DNA of 64,000 nt from Winogradskyella thalassocola (GTDB taxonomy: Bacteria > Bacteroidota > Bacteroidia > Flavobacteriales > Flavobacteriaceae), in the NCBI RefSeq assembly GCF_900099995.1, contig NZ_FNCZ01000011.1, positions 62,001 through 126,000 on the forward strand. The letters run 5' to 3'. Position 1 is the first letter of the stretch. Each line of letters begins with the position of its first letter. Below are positions 34,696 through 42,648 of the stretch, one piece after another. A model generated the notes under the pieces. That model was not told the DNA's origin, searched no databases, and saw nothing but the letters and a program-made list of their open reading frames with translations. The translations under genes were made by a program, and so were the position numbers.

Positions 34696-36651
34696 TTATT
34701 TACCAAACTGTTCTCTAGCCTCAGTTTCAATATTCAACTGATTCACTCTAGCGTCCACTTTTCGTTTAAAGTCCGTATCTGCAATAGTCGCTACGTTATC
34801 TAAATAACGAATGACTTCTTGTCGTCTTATATCTGAAAAGTTTAAACCTTTCATATTCGATTTCATTAATTCTTGAAGCATATTGAACTTCGTTTCGTAA
34901 TCCTTTTTAAAATAGGTTTCAGGATTCTCAAACCAATCTTTCTCTAGGTCAAAATCTGTTAATCGTAATGAAATTGCAGATTGAATGTTTCTAACATCTC
35001 TTGAAGAGAAAAACGGAAATATCTTCTGAATCTCTTTATACAAAGCCGCATAAAACATGTGATCGTTGTTTTCGTGAAGCTTTTCTACTTTATTAAACGT
35101 ATCGTGAACACGTTCTTCTGAAGGGTGATTAACCGCATTCAAAATTTCGCCCATACTGTTTGCTAAACCCTGATCTGATAAGTATTTATAAACTTCCGGA
35201 TCATTCATGTTTACAAAATCTGGCATAGTGTCTTGTAACTTCTTCCACCAAATATAATCTTGATCTACAAAGTCGTGTTCCGTACGTGCTCCATCAATTT
35301 TAAATCGACCTTGCACACGAGAAATCACCGCTTTATCTAGCATTTCTGGTAAATTGGTAAATAAACCAATAGAACTATTTCCGTAATTCACAGCATAAGC
35401 ACCTTCTGTATATCTTAAAAATACACCAATCACTTCTTTTACACCTGCTGAAACTCCTTGAGCTGTTCGTTCTTGCAAATTATTTTCAGCATCATCTATT
35501 GGTGCGAAAATCAATTTAGTAGGATCTTGCAGAGGCTTCATCCACTCTACCATTTTTTCGGCAGAACCACCTTGAAATGTAGATATCAGCGTATCTGGCA
35601 TTGGGTGGAATAAAAATGGAATATCTAAATTATCAGAATGTTCTTTTAATCGGGTGGCAATAGCAGCAATTAACATACTCTTTCCTGTTCCCGGAATTCC
35701 ATAGCCCATAAAAACCGGCATAAAACCGCCTAATTCTTGAAATGGATTCTTCTTTGCTTCAATATCATAACTTAACAAACGTTCAGTTAATCGACGACCA
35801 AAATGTTTGGCATCTTTGTTACCTACAATTTGCTCAAACTGAATTTTATTGAATTCAACACTCTTTGCTGTTCCTTGAAATACATTCTCCCAACCCGAAA
35901 CTGCAAAGTCTGAGTTTTCGAGTTTGTACGTTCGGTCCGAAACGGTTTCTGTGTATTCTAAACTGCTTTTACGTAGTTGAATTTCTGCAATTAAAGCTTC
36001 AAAATAAACCACTGTAAAATCGATAACATCTTTATCTGACTTTATAATTTCAGGATGACCTAAATACTTGTCGTAATAAAACAATTGACACGAAATTCCT
36101 TTTAAAGGTGTTAAAAAAGACACTTCTGGAATACCTGCAAACTTCTGCTTCATCACCGATAAATCATCTGAAGCATGCGGTTTTAAATCATGTAAAATCT
36201 TATAGGCTGTGGAGAACAACATAAATGCCGTTGATGTATGCATTTTGCTTTCGTACTCTCGCCTTCCTGAACTATCTAATGCAGATTTATTCTCACTTAA
36301 ACTCGATAAACCAGACGCATCATAGTACGAATCTTTAATCCATATACCCAAAGTCAATCCTTCTTGTACAGCATACAACGTTTGATTTAAGAAAATAGGA
36401 AGTGCAACCGATTCTGGTAGCAAACGCTTTTTTAAAGCCAAAATGGTTTTTGAAACTGAAGTGACATTGACGTTGCTTCCGTTATTGGCTCTAGACAAAT
36501 ACAATAAAATAGATTCATCTTTGGCGTCGTTATCTTTATTTTTAGCGCGTTGACCTTGTTCCCATTGAATAGATTTTAAGTATGATGTTGCTTCATCGCG
36601 AAGCATATCTAATTCATTTTGTTTTATAGGGAAAGTTGAGTTGTGTTCCAT
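34696..36651 (-). CDS. AAA+ ATPase of unknown role
   Basis: A 651-residue protein. The first 310 residues are helical and unassigned. The AAA+ core has Walker A GYGIPGTGKS at 316-325 and a pore-loop-like ISTFQGG at 356-362. An unusual Walker B, LIFAPIDDAE (380-389), has a double aspartate followed by Ala-Glu. A sensor-1-like Asn is near 433 and candidate arginine fingers are in ISRVQGRF (443-450). Pore loop and arginine finger suggest a hexameric remodelling or unfoldase machine rather than a simple ATPase. No protease domain or zinc motif is visible. Neighbours encode a coiled-coil protein and membrane proteins. Family: AAA classical clade, specific role unknown. Confidence 0.85.
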   Translation of the reverse strand: MEHNSTFPIKQNELDMLRDEATSYLKSIQWEQGQRAKNKDNDAKDESILLYLSRANNGSNVNVTSVSKTILALKKRLLPESVALPIFLNQTLYAVQEGLTLGIWIKDSYYDASGLSSLSENKSALDSSGRREYESKMHTSTAFMLFSTAYKILHDLKPHASDDLSVMKQKFAGIPEVSFLTPLKGISCQLFYYDKYLGHPEIIKSDKDVIDFTVVYFEALIAEIQLRKSSLEYTETVSDRTYKLENSDFAVSGWENVFQGTAKSVEFNKIQFEQIVGNKDAKHFGRRLTERLLSYDIEAKKNPFQELGGFMPVFMGYGIPGTGKSMLIAAIATRLKEHSDNLDIPFLFHPMPDTLISTFQGGSAEKMVEWMKPLQDPTKLIFAPIDDAENNLQERTAQGVSAGVKEVIGVFLRYTEGAYAVNYGNSSIGLFTNLPEMLDKAVISRVQGRFKIDGARTEHDFVDQDYIWWKKLQDTMPDFVNMNDPEVYKYLSDQGLANSMGEILNAVNHPSEERVHDTFNKVEKLHENNDHMFYAALYKEIQKIFPFFSSRDVRNIQSAISLRLTDFDLEKDWFENPETYFKKDYETKFNMLQELMKSNMKGLNFSDIRRQEVIRYLDNVATIADTDFKRKVDARVNQLNIETEAREQFGK

Positions 36652-36659
36652 TGATTGAG

Positions 36660-36725
36660 TTATAAGTGAAAAGTGAAAAGTGAAAAGTTTTCTTACTCGA
36701 ATCTTCGAGCTTCAGACTCCAAACT
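36660..36725. repeat. tandem AAGTGAAA units and purine-rich degenerate repeat
   Basis: Three tandem copies of a seven-base GTGAAAA unit are followed by an ACTCGAATCTTCGAG palindrome and a TCAGACTCCAAACT stretch. The region occupies the whole gap between the AAA ATPase gene and the upstream 36732 gene. It resembles 32399-32465 in character. Confidence 0.5.
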
Positions 36726-36731
36726 TTCATC

Positions 36732-37778
36732 TTATTTATCGATTTTTAATTCAGAAATCTGAATAGGTGACATTGCCAACTTATTCATAATCTCGGGTGT
36801 TTTATTATATAGCATTTGTATAATTCTGTGCGGCGCAAAGACATAACGCTGTCTAAACATAACATCCCAGCGTTGATAGGTTTGTTTACTAAAAAAACCA
36901 CCTTCTTTAAATTCGCTCGCTGATTTTAATTCATCTATTTTAAATGAAATCGCATACGATTCTAATGGGATTTCCTTATTTGCTATACTTTGCAAAATGG
37001 CATGTGTCACTTTATTTTCGTCTTTAGCAAATACATTATGAATTGGACCTAAATCCACACGTTTTATGAGCTTTGGAAATACTTTTGGTAAACGCTTATC
37101 TATACCGTAAGCCATAGTGTCTAATGCCATTTCTCGGTCTGCAATAGACTTTAAAGCACCGTATATTTCACTGCGTTCTTTTAGAGGATCTTTGCCATCA
37201 TAATCAAAATACATGTAGCAGATAAACGGCCTATTGTGAGACACATCATAAAAACTCCAACTCACCAAATGCTCTGCAACAGAACCTTCTGGTGCTGCTA
37301 TAATTTTACCTTGCACAAAACGATTAAAAATGTATTCTTTTTTAGCCGACGTATAATACACTATTGACGCTGCTTGAAAGAGCTTACGCTTAGCAATAGG
37401 TTCTTTCTTTCGCATTAACGTATCTAAAAATTCGTCTTTTAAAGTATCTACGTCTGTGAGTTTACCTAAATAATCTTCTCGTAATGCTAAATCGTTAAAT
37501 AAGTAACGGAATTCTAAATAATTAGGAAAACTAGAGTCTGTTAAATCGACCTTCATATTTTCTTCATCGTCATACATGTATTTTACACGCATGGCTTCAA
37601 TAGAATATAATAATAAATCGCTGTATTGCTTAAAAAGAAGCACTTCTTGATGGTTCAGAATTTGTTTTTGCTGAACAGCAACAATAAGCTCTTTTAGAGA
37701 GAAATCTATCATTTTGTGATAGAATACATATTGCTCTTTGGAATCTAATATTGCGGAATCTAATGGGGTTACAATCAT
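36732..37778 (-). CDS. hypothetical protein of the AAA/coiled-coil gene run
   Basis: A 348-residue, probably cytosolic protein without a signal peptide or membrane segment. It is rich in aromatic and charged residues. Notable stretches are DEEENMKVDLTDSSFPNYL near residue 73, a SWSFYDVSHNRPFICYMYFD segment near 178, and a basic VFPKLIKRVDLGP region. A C-terminal half of predicted mixed fold ends LKIDK. Its start overlaps the stop of the upstream gene by 4 bases (ATGA), a sign of tight coupling with that membrane protein. No domain was recognised. It precedes the AAA ATPase gene by 80 bases. Confidence 0.78.
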   Translation of the reverse strand: MIVTPLDSAILDSKEQYVFYHKMIDFSLKELIVAVQQKQILNHQEVLLFKQYSDLLLYSIEAMRVKYMYDDEENMKVDLTDSSFPNYLEFRYLFNDLALREDYLGKLTDVDTLKDEFLDTLMRKKEPIAKRKLFQAASIVYYTSAKKEYIFNRFVQGKIIAAPEGSVAEHLVSWSFYDVSHNRPFICYMYFDYDGKDPLKERSEIYGALKSIADREMALDTMAYGIDKRLPKVFPKLIKRVDLGPIHNVFAKDENKVTHAILQSIANKEIPLESYAISFKIDELKSASEFKEGGFFSKQTYQRWDVMFRQRYVFAPHRIIQMLYNKTPEIMNKLAMSPIQISELKIDK

Positions 37779-38332
37779 CTAAGGGAACTAGATTTACTTA
37801 TTATATAATGAAATTCTCTATCTAAATCTTCCTTTAATCGTTTTACACTTCTACGCATCATGAAGTATGGAATTCCAAACATAAATAAAGCATGTATGAG
37901 AATAAAAATCGGTACAAAAATCGGAAAAGCCGAATCACTTGAGAATATATTAGCAAAAGAACCAACAATAAAAATCAAATAGAATACAGATAAAAACCCA
38001 TAAAATAAAAACATGGAATTATTCCAGCCTTTAATTTGAGTATTTATAAACAATGTTTCCCCTTGTTCTCTCAAGTTACCGGTTGCTATAGTTTTTCCGA
38101 TGTTCTTCTCAAAAAAACGTTTTCGCTTTCTAATTCTAAAACCATTGTGATTTACATTACCCTTATAAAGGTTTTTGCTAGATGTAAATACCTCAAATGC
38201 TCCAGAGAATATACTATCAATATCTGCTTCATCAACATTATTACGCAAAGCTGAAATAAATTCAGACCTAGACACATTCAAAGTAGTCGAGAAAGTATCA
38301 ATTAATTTTATTCTTCTTAAAAAGTCTTCCAT
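37775..38332 (-). CDS. hypothetical membrane protein (two transmembrane segments)
   Basis: A 185-residue protein starting at the ATG at 38332 (MEDFLRRIKLIDTFST); an in-frame TTG three codons upstream is less likely. The N-terminal 105 residues are soluble and basic (RIRKRKRFFEKNIGK near 68-82). Two hydrophobic segments follow, at about 104-124 and 132-155 (IFVPIFILIHALFMFGIPYF), then a basic C-terminal tail. The arrangement suggests both ends face the cytoplasm. It overlaps the next gene by 4 bases and follows the coiled-coil gene across a structured repeat. No family was recognised. Confidence 0.75.
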   Translation of the reverse strand: MEDFLRRIKLIDTFSTTLNVSRSEFISALRNNVDEADIDSIFSGAFEVFTSSKNLYKGNVNHNGFRIRKRKRFFEKNIGKTIATGNLREQGETLFINTQIKGWNNSMFLFYGFLSVFYLIFIVGSFANIFSSDSAFPIFVPIFILIHALFMFGIPYFMMRRSVKRLKEDLDREFHYIISKSSSLR

Positions 38333-38378
38333 TGAAAACAATTAGCTATAACTAAATATATTATGTTTAGGTTGCTTT

Positions 38379-38475
38379 CGCGTTAAGGATTGAACGGTTT
38401 GTTTGAGCTCCTCGCAGAGAGCGAGTAGTGAAAGCCTGACCTACTTTTGTCATTAAAGCAAAAGTAGGAAACGCC
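38379..38475. repeat. structured intergenic element with two hairpins
   Basis: The element holds CTCGC-AGAGA-GCGAG (38411-38425) and a 10-bp stem CCTACTTTTG/CAAAAGTAGG (38440-38449 with 38459-38468), bounded by GCGTT and AACGC. It lies directly 3' of the coiled-coil gene. From memory, sequences of this type (AGCCTGACC next to a poly-T/poly-A hairpin) recur in flavobacterial intergenic DNA. Confidence 0.65.
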
Positions 38476-38484
38476 ATCATTTAA

Positions 38485-39834
38485 TTATCCTAACAAATCA
38501 TCATCACCCGCATCTGGCTTTGGTCCATCTGCTGGCTCTCCTCCTCCATCACTTCCTGAAGGTGCGTTGGCATCTGCTGCGTAATAATCTTCGAAAATTT
38601 CTTTCATATCAATGCCGTAACGTTCTGCAAAATTCTTTTGAATAGACTTATCCTTTTCACGAATCTCACTTAAAGCTTCAGCATAACTTCCGTAAACGCC
38701 CTGCATAACTTTTTCGTGCACTGGAATATTATCCATCATTTCTTGACGTGCTCTAGCACTTGCGGTATGCATTGCGGCTAAAGTTTCACCAATATGCTCA
38801 TCTGTCTTAACACCTAAATGTTCTAAGATTGCTGCAAATTCCTGATCTGTACGTGCTTTTAAAGCTACCACATAACCATCATAATACTTAAGACGTTCAT
38901 CTGTATCTGACTTTAATTTTGCACGATGTGTTTGTAAATTACTTCGTAAAGACGTTAATACTTTAATGGTTAAGTTATGTTTATGTACAAAACTATCTTT
39001 TGAAGCTGCTAATGTTGTGTAGGCATTCTTAAGACCTTCTAACTCTTCAACTTTTTGCTCTAAAGTGGTTACTTTACTTAAAGCATCAGAATAATCAGTT
39101 GATTGCTTATCTGCTACTTCTTCTAGAGCTTGACGTGCTTGTTTTAATAACGCATATTCCGTCTCTAGCTTATCCTCTACTTCTTTTTTCTTTTGAAGTG
39201 CTTTAGTATGATTGTTAGAAGCTTCTACAATAGCTGTTTTGAGACTTTCTTCAACTTCTTTGATTTCAATTTCTCTATCTTTTAAACGCTTAATTGCAGC
39301 CTGACTCTTAAATGATAATTCATTTAATAAGGTTTGAACATCGGCCGTTTCAATACGTTGCTGAAACATCGCTTTTGCTTCATTATCTGCAGCATCACGT
39401 GTTTTTTGAGCATTCTTAAGTTCTGCTTCGGCTTCTTTAATTTTGCTTTTGCGTCCCCAAAGATTATTCCACCATGTGTCTGGTTTATTATTTGCATCCT
39501 CAAGCTCAACTTTAGCACGTTCTAATCGTTTAATAGCATCGTCAATGATTTTCTGCTCAGCACCATTTAATGCCGAAAAACCTTCGAACATAATACCAAC
39601 TTCATCTTGGTAATCTGTTAAATCCTTTATAGCATCTAATAAGGTAGACCTATCTTTTTCTGCCATATCTACAACATTATCTAATGTTGCATTTAGTATT
39701 TTCTGACGACTTTCTGGGTCATCTTCTTGGGCAAGCTTTGACTTCATTTGGTCAATGGCTTTACCCCAATTGACATCGACTTTTTCAGCTTTTTCTTGTG
39801 AGTTGGTTTCTAATAAATCAAAATCGTCAGGCAT
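38485..39834 (-). CDS. long coiled-coil protein with acidic ends
   Basis: A 449-residue protein, first gene of the minus-strand run. Residues about 85-330 have long stretches of heptad-like charged and hydrophobic sequence (IKRLERAKVELEDANN, EVEDKLETEYALLKQARQAL, KVTTLEQKVEELEGLKNAY). They predict an extended coiled coil with no membrane segment. The N-terminus MPDDFDLLE and C-terminus DDDLLG share a DD-x-LL pattern, and the last 30 residues are Gly/Asp/Pro-rich and probably disordered. It may be a scaffold or adaptor for the AAA ATPase or the membrane proteins. This is inference from architecture and adjacency; no enzymatic motif is present. Confidence 0.82.
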   Translation of the reverse strand: MPDDFDLLETNSQEKAEKVDVNWGKAIDQMKSKLAQEDDPESRQKILNATLDNVVDMAEKDRSTLLDAIKDLTDYQDEVGIMFEGFSALNGAEQKIIDDAIKRLERAKVELEDANNKPDTWWNNLWGRKSKIKEAEAELKNAQKTRDAADNEAKAMFQQRIETADVQTLLNELSFKSQAAIKRLKDREIEIKEVEESLKTAIVEASNNHTKALQKKKEVEDKLETEYALLKQARQALEEVADKQSTDYSDALSKVTTLEQKVEELEGLKNAYTTLAASKDSFVHKHNLTIKVLTSLRSNLQTHRAKLKSDTDERLKYYDGYVVALKARTDQEFAAILEHLGVKTDEHIGETLAAMHTASARARQEMMDNIPVHEKVMQGVYGSYAEALSEIREKDKSIQKNFAERYGIDMKEIFEDYYAADANAPSGSDGGGEPADGPKPDAGDDDLLG

Positions 39835-40149
39835 ATAGTGTAGTGTTATTAAAGTTGAACATTATTCTTTTAAGCAATTTCGGTAATTTTTTAAGACTAT
39901 AAAAACTTTAGTTACTAAAATATAGGTAGCACTTTTCTAATAATTGTTACAAATTATTATAATAAAATTGAATTTTAAAAAAAATTAGAATTCATCTGTC
40001 CCCCTCAAAAACACTGTGGTTTAACGGACTTTATTAACAGTTTATCGATAGGGTTGTTGACTAAAAGTTTGTAAATAATTTAATATTAAGTATTTAACAT
40101 TAACTTTTTTTATATATTAGCATCATAGAACCCAAATCTAGAGCGAAGA
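39835..40149. other. 315-base AT-rich divergent intergenic region
   Basis: The stretch lies between the coiled-coil gene (minus) and two small membrane-protein genes (plus), so it should hold two promoters. On the plus strand TATATTAGC at 40113-40121 matches eight of nine positions of TAnnTTTGC, 29 bases before the ATG at 40150. On the minus strand only imperfect -7 candidates were seen (for example TATATTTT). No gene, RNA or repeat was recognised. Confidence 0.5.
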
Positions 40150-40377
40150 ATGATTTATTTTAACCTGTTTATAAAGGCTATAATTGTGACTACGACACAA
40201 CTCACCATGATTTTAATAGCTGTAGCAACTATTTTTCTCGTTTTTATTTTAATTGCCATCGTTAAGATGTATAAACTAAAAGCTGAAAATAAAAAGTTAA
40301 TGCAAACCAATGCCTATAAAGATTATGAAGAAGCTGCTGAAGACGTACCAAGTGGTCATCTTTATGGAGATAACTAA
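40150..40377 (+). CDS. small single-pass membrane protein
   Basis: A 75-residue protein with one strong hydrophobic segment (MILIAVATIFLVFILIAIV, about 20-38), then a basic KMYKLKAENKK stretch and an acidic tail. The start could be the ATG at 40150 or the internal ATG at 40207 that immediately precedes the membrane segment. The tail would face the cytoplasm by the positive-inside rule. It is followed 18 bases later by a second tiny membrane gene, so the two likely form one transcript. Function unknown. Confidence 0.55.
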   Translation: MIYFNLFIKAIIVTTTQLTMILIAVATIFLVFILIAIVKMYKLKAENKKLMQTNAYKDYEEAAEDVPSGHLYGDN

Positions 40378-40395
40378 ATAGTATAGTAAGTTATA

Positions 40396-40554
40396 ATGAA
40401 TTTAATAACGATTACGCGTATTTTAGATGGCTCTTCTCAACGAATGATAAGTATTTTGGGAATTGGGTTTGTTACAATGACAATTCTATGGGCTTTACAA
40501 TATTTAAAATCCAGAAAATTGAAAGACAAAATAAAACAATTAGAAAATAAATAA
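40396..40554 (+). CDS. very small membrane protein (52 residues)
   Basis: An ATG at 40396 opens 52 codons ending in TAA at 40552-40554. The product has one hydrophobic segment (ISILGIGFVTMTILWALQYL, about 18-37) flanked by a short polar N-terminus and a lysine-rich C-terminal helix (KSRKLKDKIKQLENK). The layout, one membrane segment followed by a basic helix, resembles that of the gene just upstream. A strong terminator follows 22 bases after the stop, supporting a real transcript end. No family was recognised. Confidence 0.5.
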   Translation: MNLITITRILDGSSQRMISILGIGFVTMTILWALQYLKSRKLKDKIKQLENK

Positions 40555-40566
40555 TCAATAAAACAT

Positions 40567-40604
40567 AAAAAAAAAAGCCAGCAAATTGCTGGCTCTTTTT
40601 TTGT
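40567..40604. terminator. bidirectional terminator between the small membrane gene and ettA
   Basis: AGCCAGCAA (40576-40584) and TTGCTGGCT (40586-40594) form a strong GC-rich stem with a poly-A tract on the left and a poly-T tract on the right. It can serve both the plus-strand gene ending at 40554 and the minus-strand ettA ending at 40622. Confidence 0.85.
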
Positions 40605-40621
40605 CTCAATAGTCTGTAAAT

Positions 40622-42313
40622 TTACCTTACCAACTTTCTATACTTAATTCGTTTTGGCATTAAATCACCACCCAAACGTTTCTTCTTATTTTCTTCATAT
40701 TCACTAAATCCTCCTTCAAAGAAATAGACTTGAGAATCTCCTTCGAAAGCTAAAATATGTGTACAAATTCTATCTAAGAACCATCTATCGTGACTAATAA
40801 CAACGGCACAACCTGCGAAGTTTTCTAAACCTTCTTCTAGAGCTCTTAATGTATTAACATCCAAATCATTAGTAGGCTCATCTAAAAGTAATACATTACC
40901 TTCTTCTTTAAGTGTCATAGCCAAGTGTAAACGGTTACGTTCACCACCAGAAAGCAATTTCACTTTCTTATTTTGCTCACCTCCTGAAAAATTAAATCGA
41001 CTTAAATAGGCTCTAGAATTGACTTCTTTTCCTCCCATCATTACCAACTCTTGTTCATCACTAAAGTTTTGCCAAATAGTTTTCTCTGGATCTATATTAG
41101 AGTGTTTCTGATCTACGTAGGCTATCTTCGCTGTTTCACCCACTTTGAACTCTCCTTTATCTGGAGTTTCCTCACCCATTATCATCCTGAATATTGTAGT
41201 TTTACCAGCACCATTTGGCCCAATAACACCAACAATACCTGCTTGTGGCAAATTGAAATTTAGATTATCATAAAGTAATTTGTCATCATAGCCCTTAGCA
41301 ACACCAATCGCTTCAATTACATTTGTTCCTAAACGTGGTCCATTAGGAATATAGATTTCTAATTTTTCGTCAAGCTGTTTTTGATCTTGACTCATTAATT
41401 TATCATAGTTCTTCAAACGTGCTTTCTGCTTTGTTTGACGACCTTTTGCACCTTGACGTACCCAATCTAGCTCACGCTCTAATGTCTTTTGACGCTTAGA
41501 AGCCGTTTTACTTTCTTGTGCCATGCGCGTAGACTTTTGATCTAACCAAGACGAGTAGTTTCCTTTCCATGGAATCCCTTCGCCTCTATCGAGTTCTAGA
41601 ATCCAACCAGCCACATTATCTAAGAAATATCTATCGTGTGTTACAGCGATAACAGTACCTTTATATTGTGCTAAATGATGTTCTAGCCAATGTACAGACT
41701 CTGCATCCAAGTGGTTGGTAGGCTCATCTAATAATAATACATCAGGTTCTTGTAATAACAAGCGACATAAAGCTACACGACGACGTTCACCACCAGAAAG
41801 CACTCCAATTTTCTTATCCCCATCTGGAGTTCTTAAGGCGTCCATTGCGATTTCTAACTTGGTATCTAACTCCCAAGCATTAGCGGCATCAATCTGATCT
41901 TGCAGTTCCGCTTGGCGATTCATTAGCTTTTCCATCTTATCAGCATCGCTATACACTTCTTCTAATCCAAACTGATCATTGATACTGTTATATTCATCAA
42001 GAATGGCAACAGTTTCTGCAGCACCTTCGCGCACAATTTCCATAACCGTTTTGTCATCATCTAATTGCGGTTCTTGTTCTAAATACCCAACCGTATAACC
42101 CGGTTGAAAAACCACATCACCTTGATAGTTTTTATCTACACCTGCTATGATTTTTAAAAGTGTGGACTTACCAGAACCATTTAGACCTAGAATACCTATC
42201 TTAGCACCATAAAAGAAACTTAAATATATATTTTTTAAAACCGGAGTATTTGCTCCTGGAAAGGTCTTTGTGAGACCAGACATTGCAAAAATTACTTTTT
42301 TATCGTCACTCAT
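40622..42313 (-). CDS. ettA: energy-dependent translational throttle protein EttA (ABC-F)
   Basis: A 563-residue ABC-F ATPase with two nucleotide-binding domains and no membrane segment. The first has Walker A GLNGSGKST near residue 42 and signature LSGGERRR near 170; the second has GPNGAGKTT near 360 and LSGGERNR near 453, and LLLDEPTN follows in both. The linker contains the KSTRMAQESK segment typical of EttA. EttA binds the ribosomal E site and gates the first elongation step according to ATP/ADP ratio. Length (about 555-565) fits EttA rather than Uup or YheS. A bidirectional terminator lies downstream. Confidence 0.95.
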   Translation of the reverse strand: MSDDKKVIFAMSGLTKTFPGANTPVLKNIYLSFFYGAKIGILGLNGSGKSTLLKIIAGVDKNYQGDVVFQPGYTVGYLEQEPQLDDDKTVMEIVREGAAETVAILDEYNSINDQFGLEEVYSDADKMEKLMNRQAELQDQIDAANAWELDTKLEIAMDALRTPDGDKKIGVLSGGERRRVALCRLLLQEPDVLLLDEPTNHLDAESVHWLEHHLAQYKGTVIAVTHDRYFLDNVAGWILELDRGEGIPWKGNYSSWLDQKSTRMAQESKTASKRQKTLERELDWVRQGAKGRQTKQKARLKNYDKLMSQDQKQLDEKLEIYIPNGPRLGTNVIEAIGVAKGYDDKLLYDNLNFNLPQAGIVGVIGPNGAGKTTIFRMIMGEETPDKGEFKVGETAKIAYVDQKHSNIDPEKTIWQNFSDEQELVMMGGKEVNSRAYLSRFNFSGGEQNKKVKLLSGGERNRLHLAMTLKEEGNVLLLDEPTNDLDVNTLRALEEGLENFAGCAVVISHDRWFLDRICTHILAFEGDSQVYFFEGGFSEYEENKKKRLGGDLMPKRIKYRKLVR

Positions 42314-42363
42314 AATTGTTAGTTATTTATTATAAAGTTAAACTATTGAACATCACAAATTAA

Positions 42364-42540
42364 TTATACACGTCCTTTTAATGCATTAAAAACCCATGCA
42401 ATACAGAAGAAACCGCCACCAACAGCAGCAAATCCCCAACCTGCAACATCATCATATCTAAATGCTCCTAGCGCAATTAACCCTAATCCTACAAAGACCA
42501 TAATCCATGTCGCCCAAGCTAATACTGTATTTTTATTCAT
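42364..42540 (-). CDS. small two-helix membrane protein, CAL67264-like
   Basis: A 58-residue protein when started at the ATG at 42540 (MNKNTVLAWATWIMVFVG); an ATG four codons upstream is also in frame. It has two hydrophobic segments with the sequence AFRYDDVAGWGFAAVGGGFF between them. The sequence matches my memory of a conserved Bacteroidota family called CAL67264 small membrane proteins, whose role is unknown. It lies 50 bases upstream of ettA on the same strand and may be cotranscribed. A near-consensus GATATTTG lies upstream on the minus strand. Confidence 0.8.
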   Translation of the reverse strand: MNKNTVLAWATWIMVFVGLGLIALGAFRYDDVAGWGFAAVGGGFFCIAWVFNALKGRV

Positions 42541-42595
42541 TGCCATAATCATTCTTAGTTTTAATCGTTAGTTAGTTTACAAATATCGCATTTTA

Positions 42596-42626
42596 AATAA
42601 AAAAAGCATCACTATTTGTGATGCTT
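42596..42626 (-). terminator. terminator downstream of the pirin gene
   Basis: AAGCATCAC (42604-42612), a TATTT loop and GTGATGCTT (42618-42626) make a 9-bp stem followed on the minus strand by a U-run (A-tract at 42596-42605). Confidence 0.8.
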
Positions 42627-42648
42627 CTGACTTAAATTATGATGAAAA

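Noticed and set aside
36660..36690. Tandem GTGAAAA units considered as a CRISPR-like array or replication iterons
   Set aside because: Units are seven bases with no spacers and only three copies. No cas or rep genes are nearby.
39334..39525. Plus-strand hydrophobic frame opposite the coiled-coil gene
   Set aside because: Antisense of lysine/glutamate-rich codons yields Phe/Leu-rich shadows; no independent evidence.
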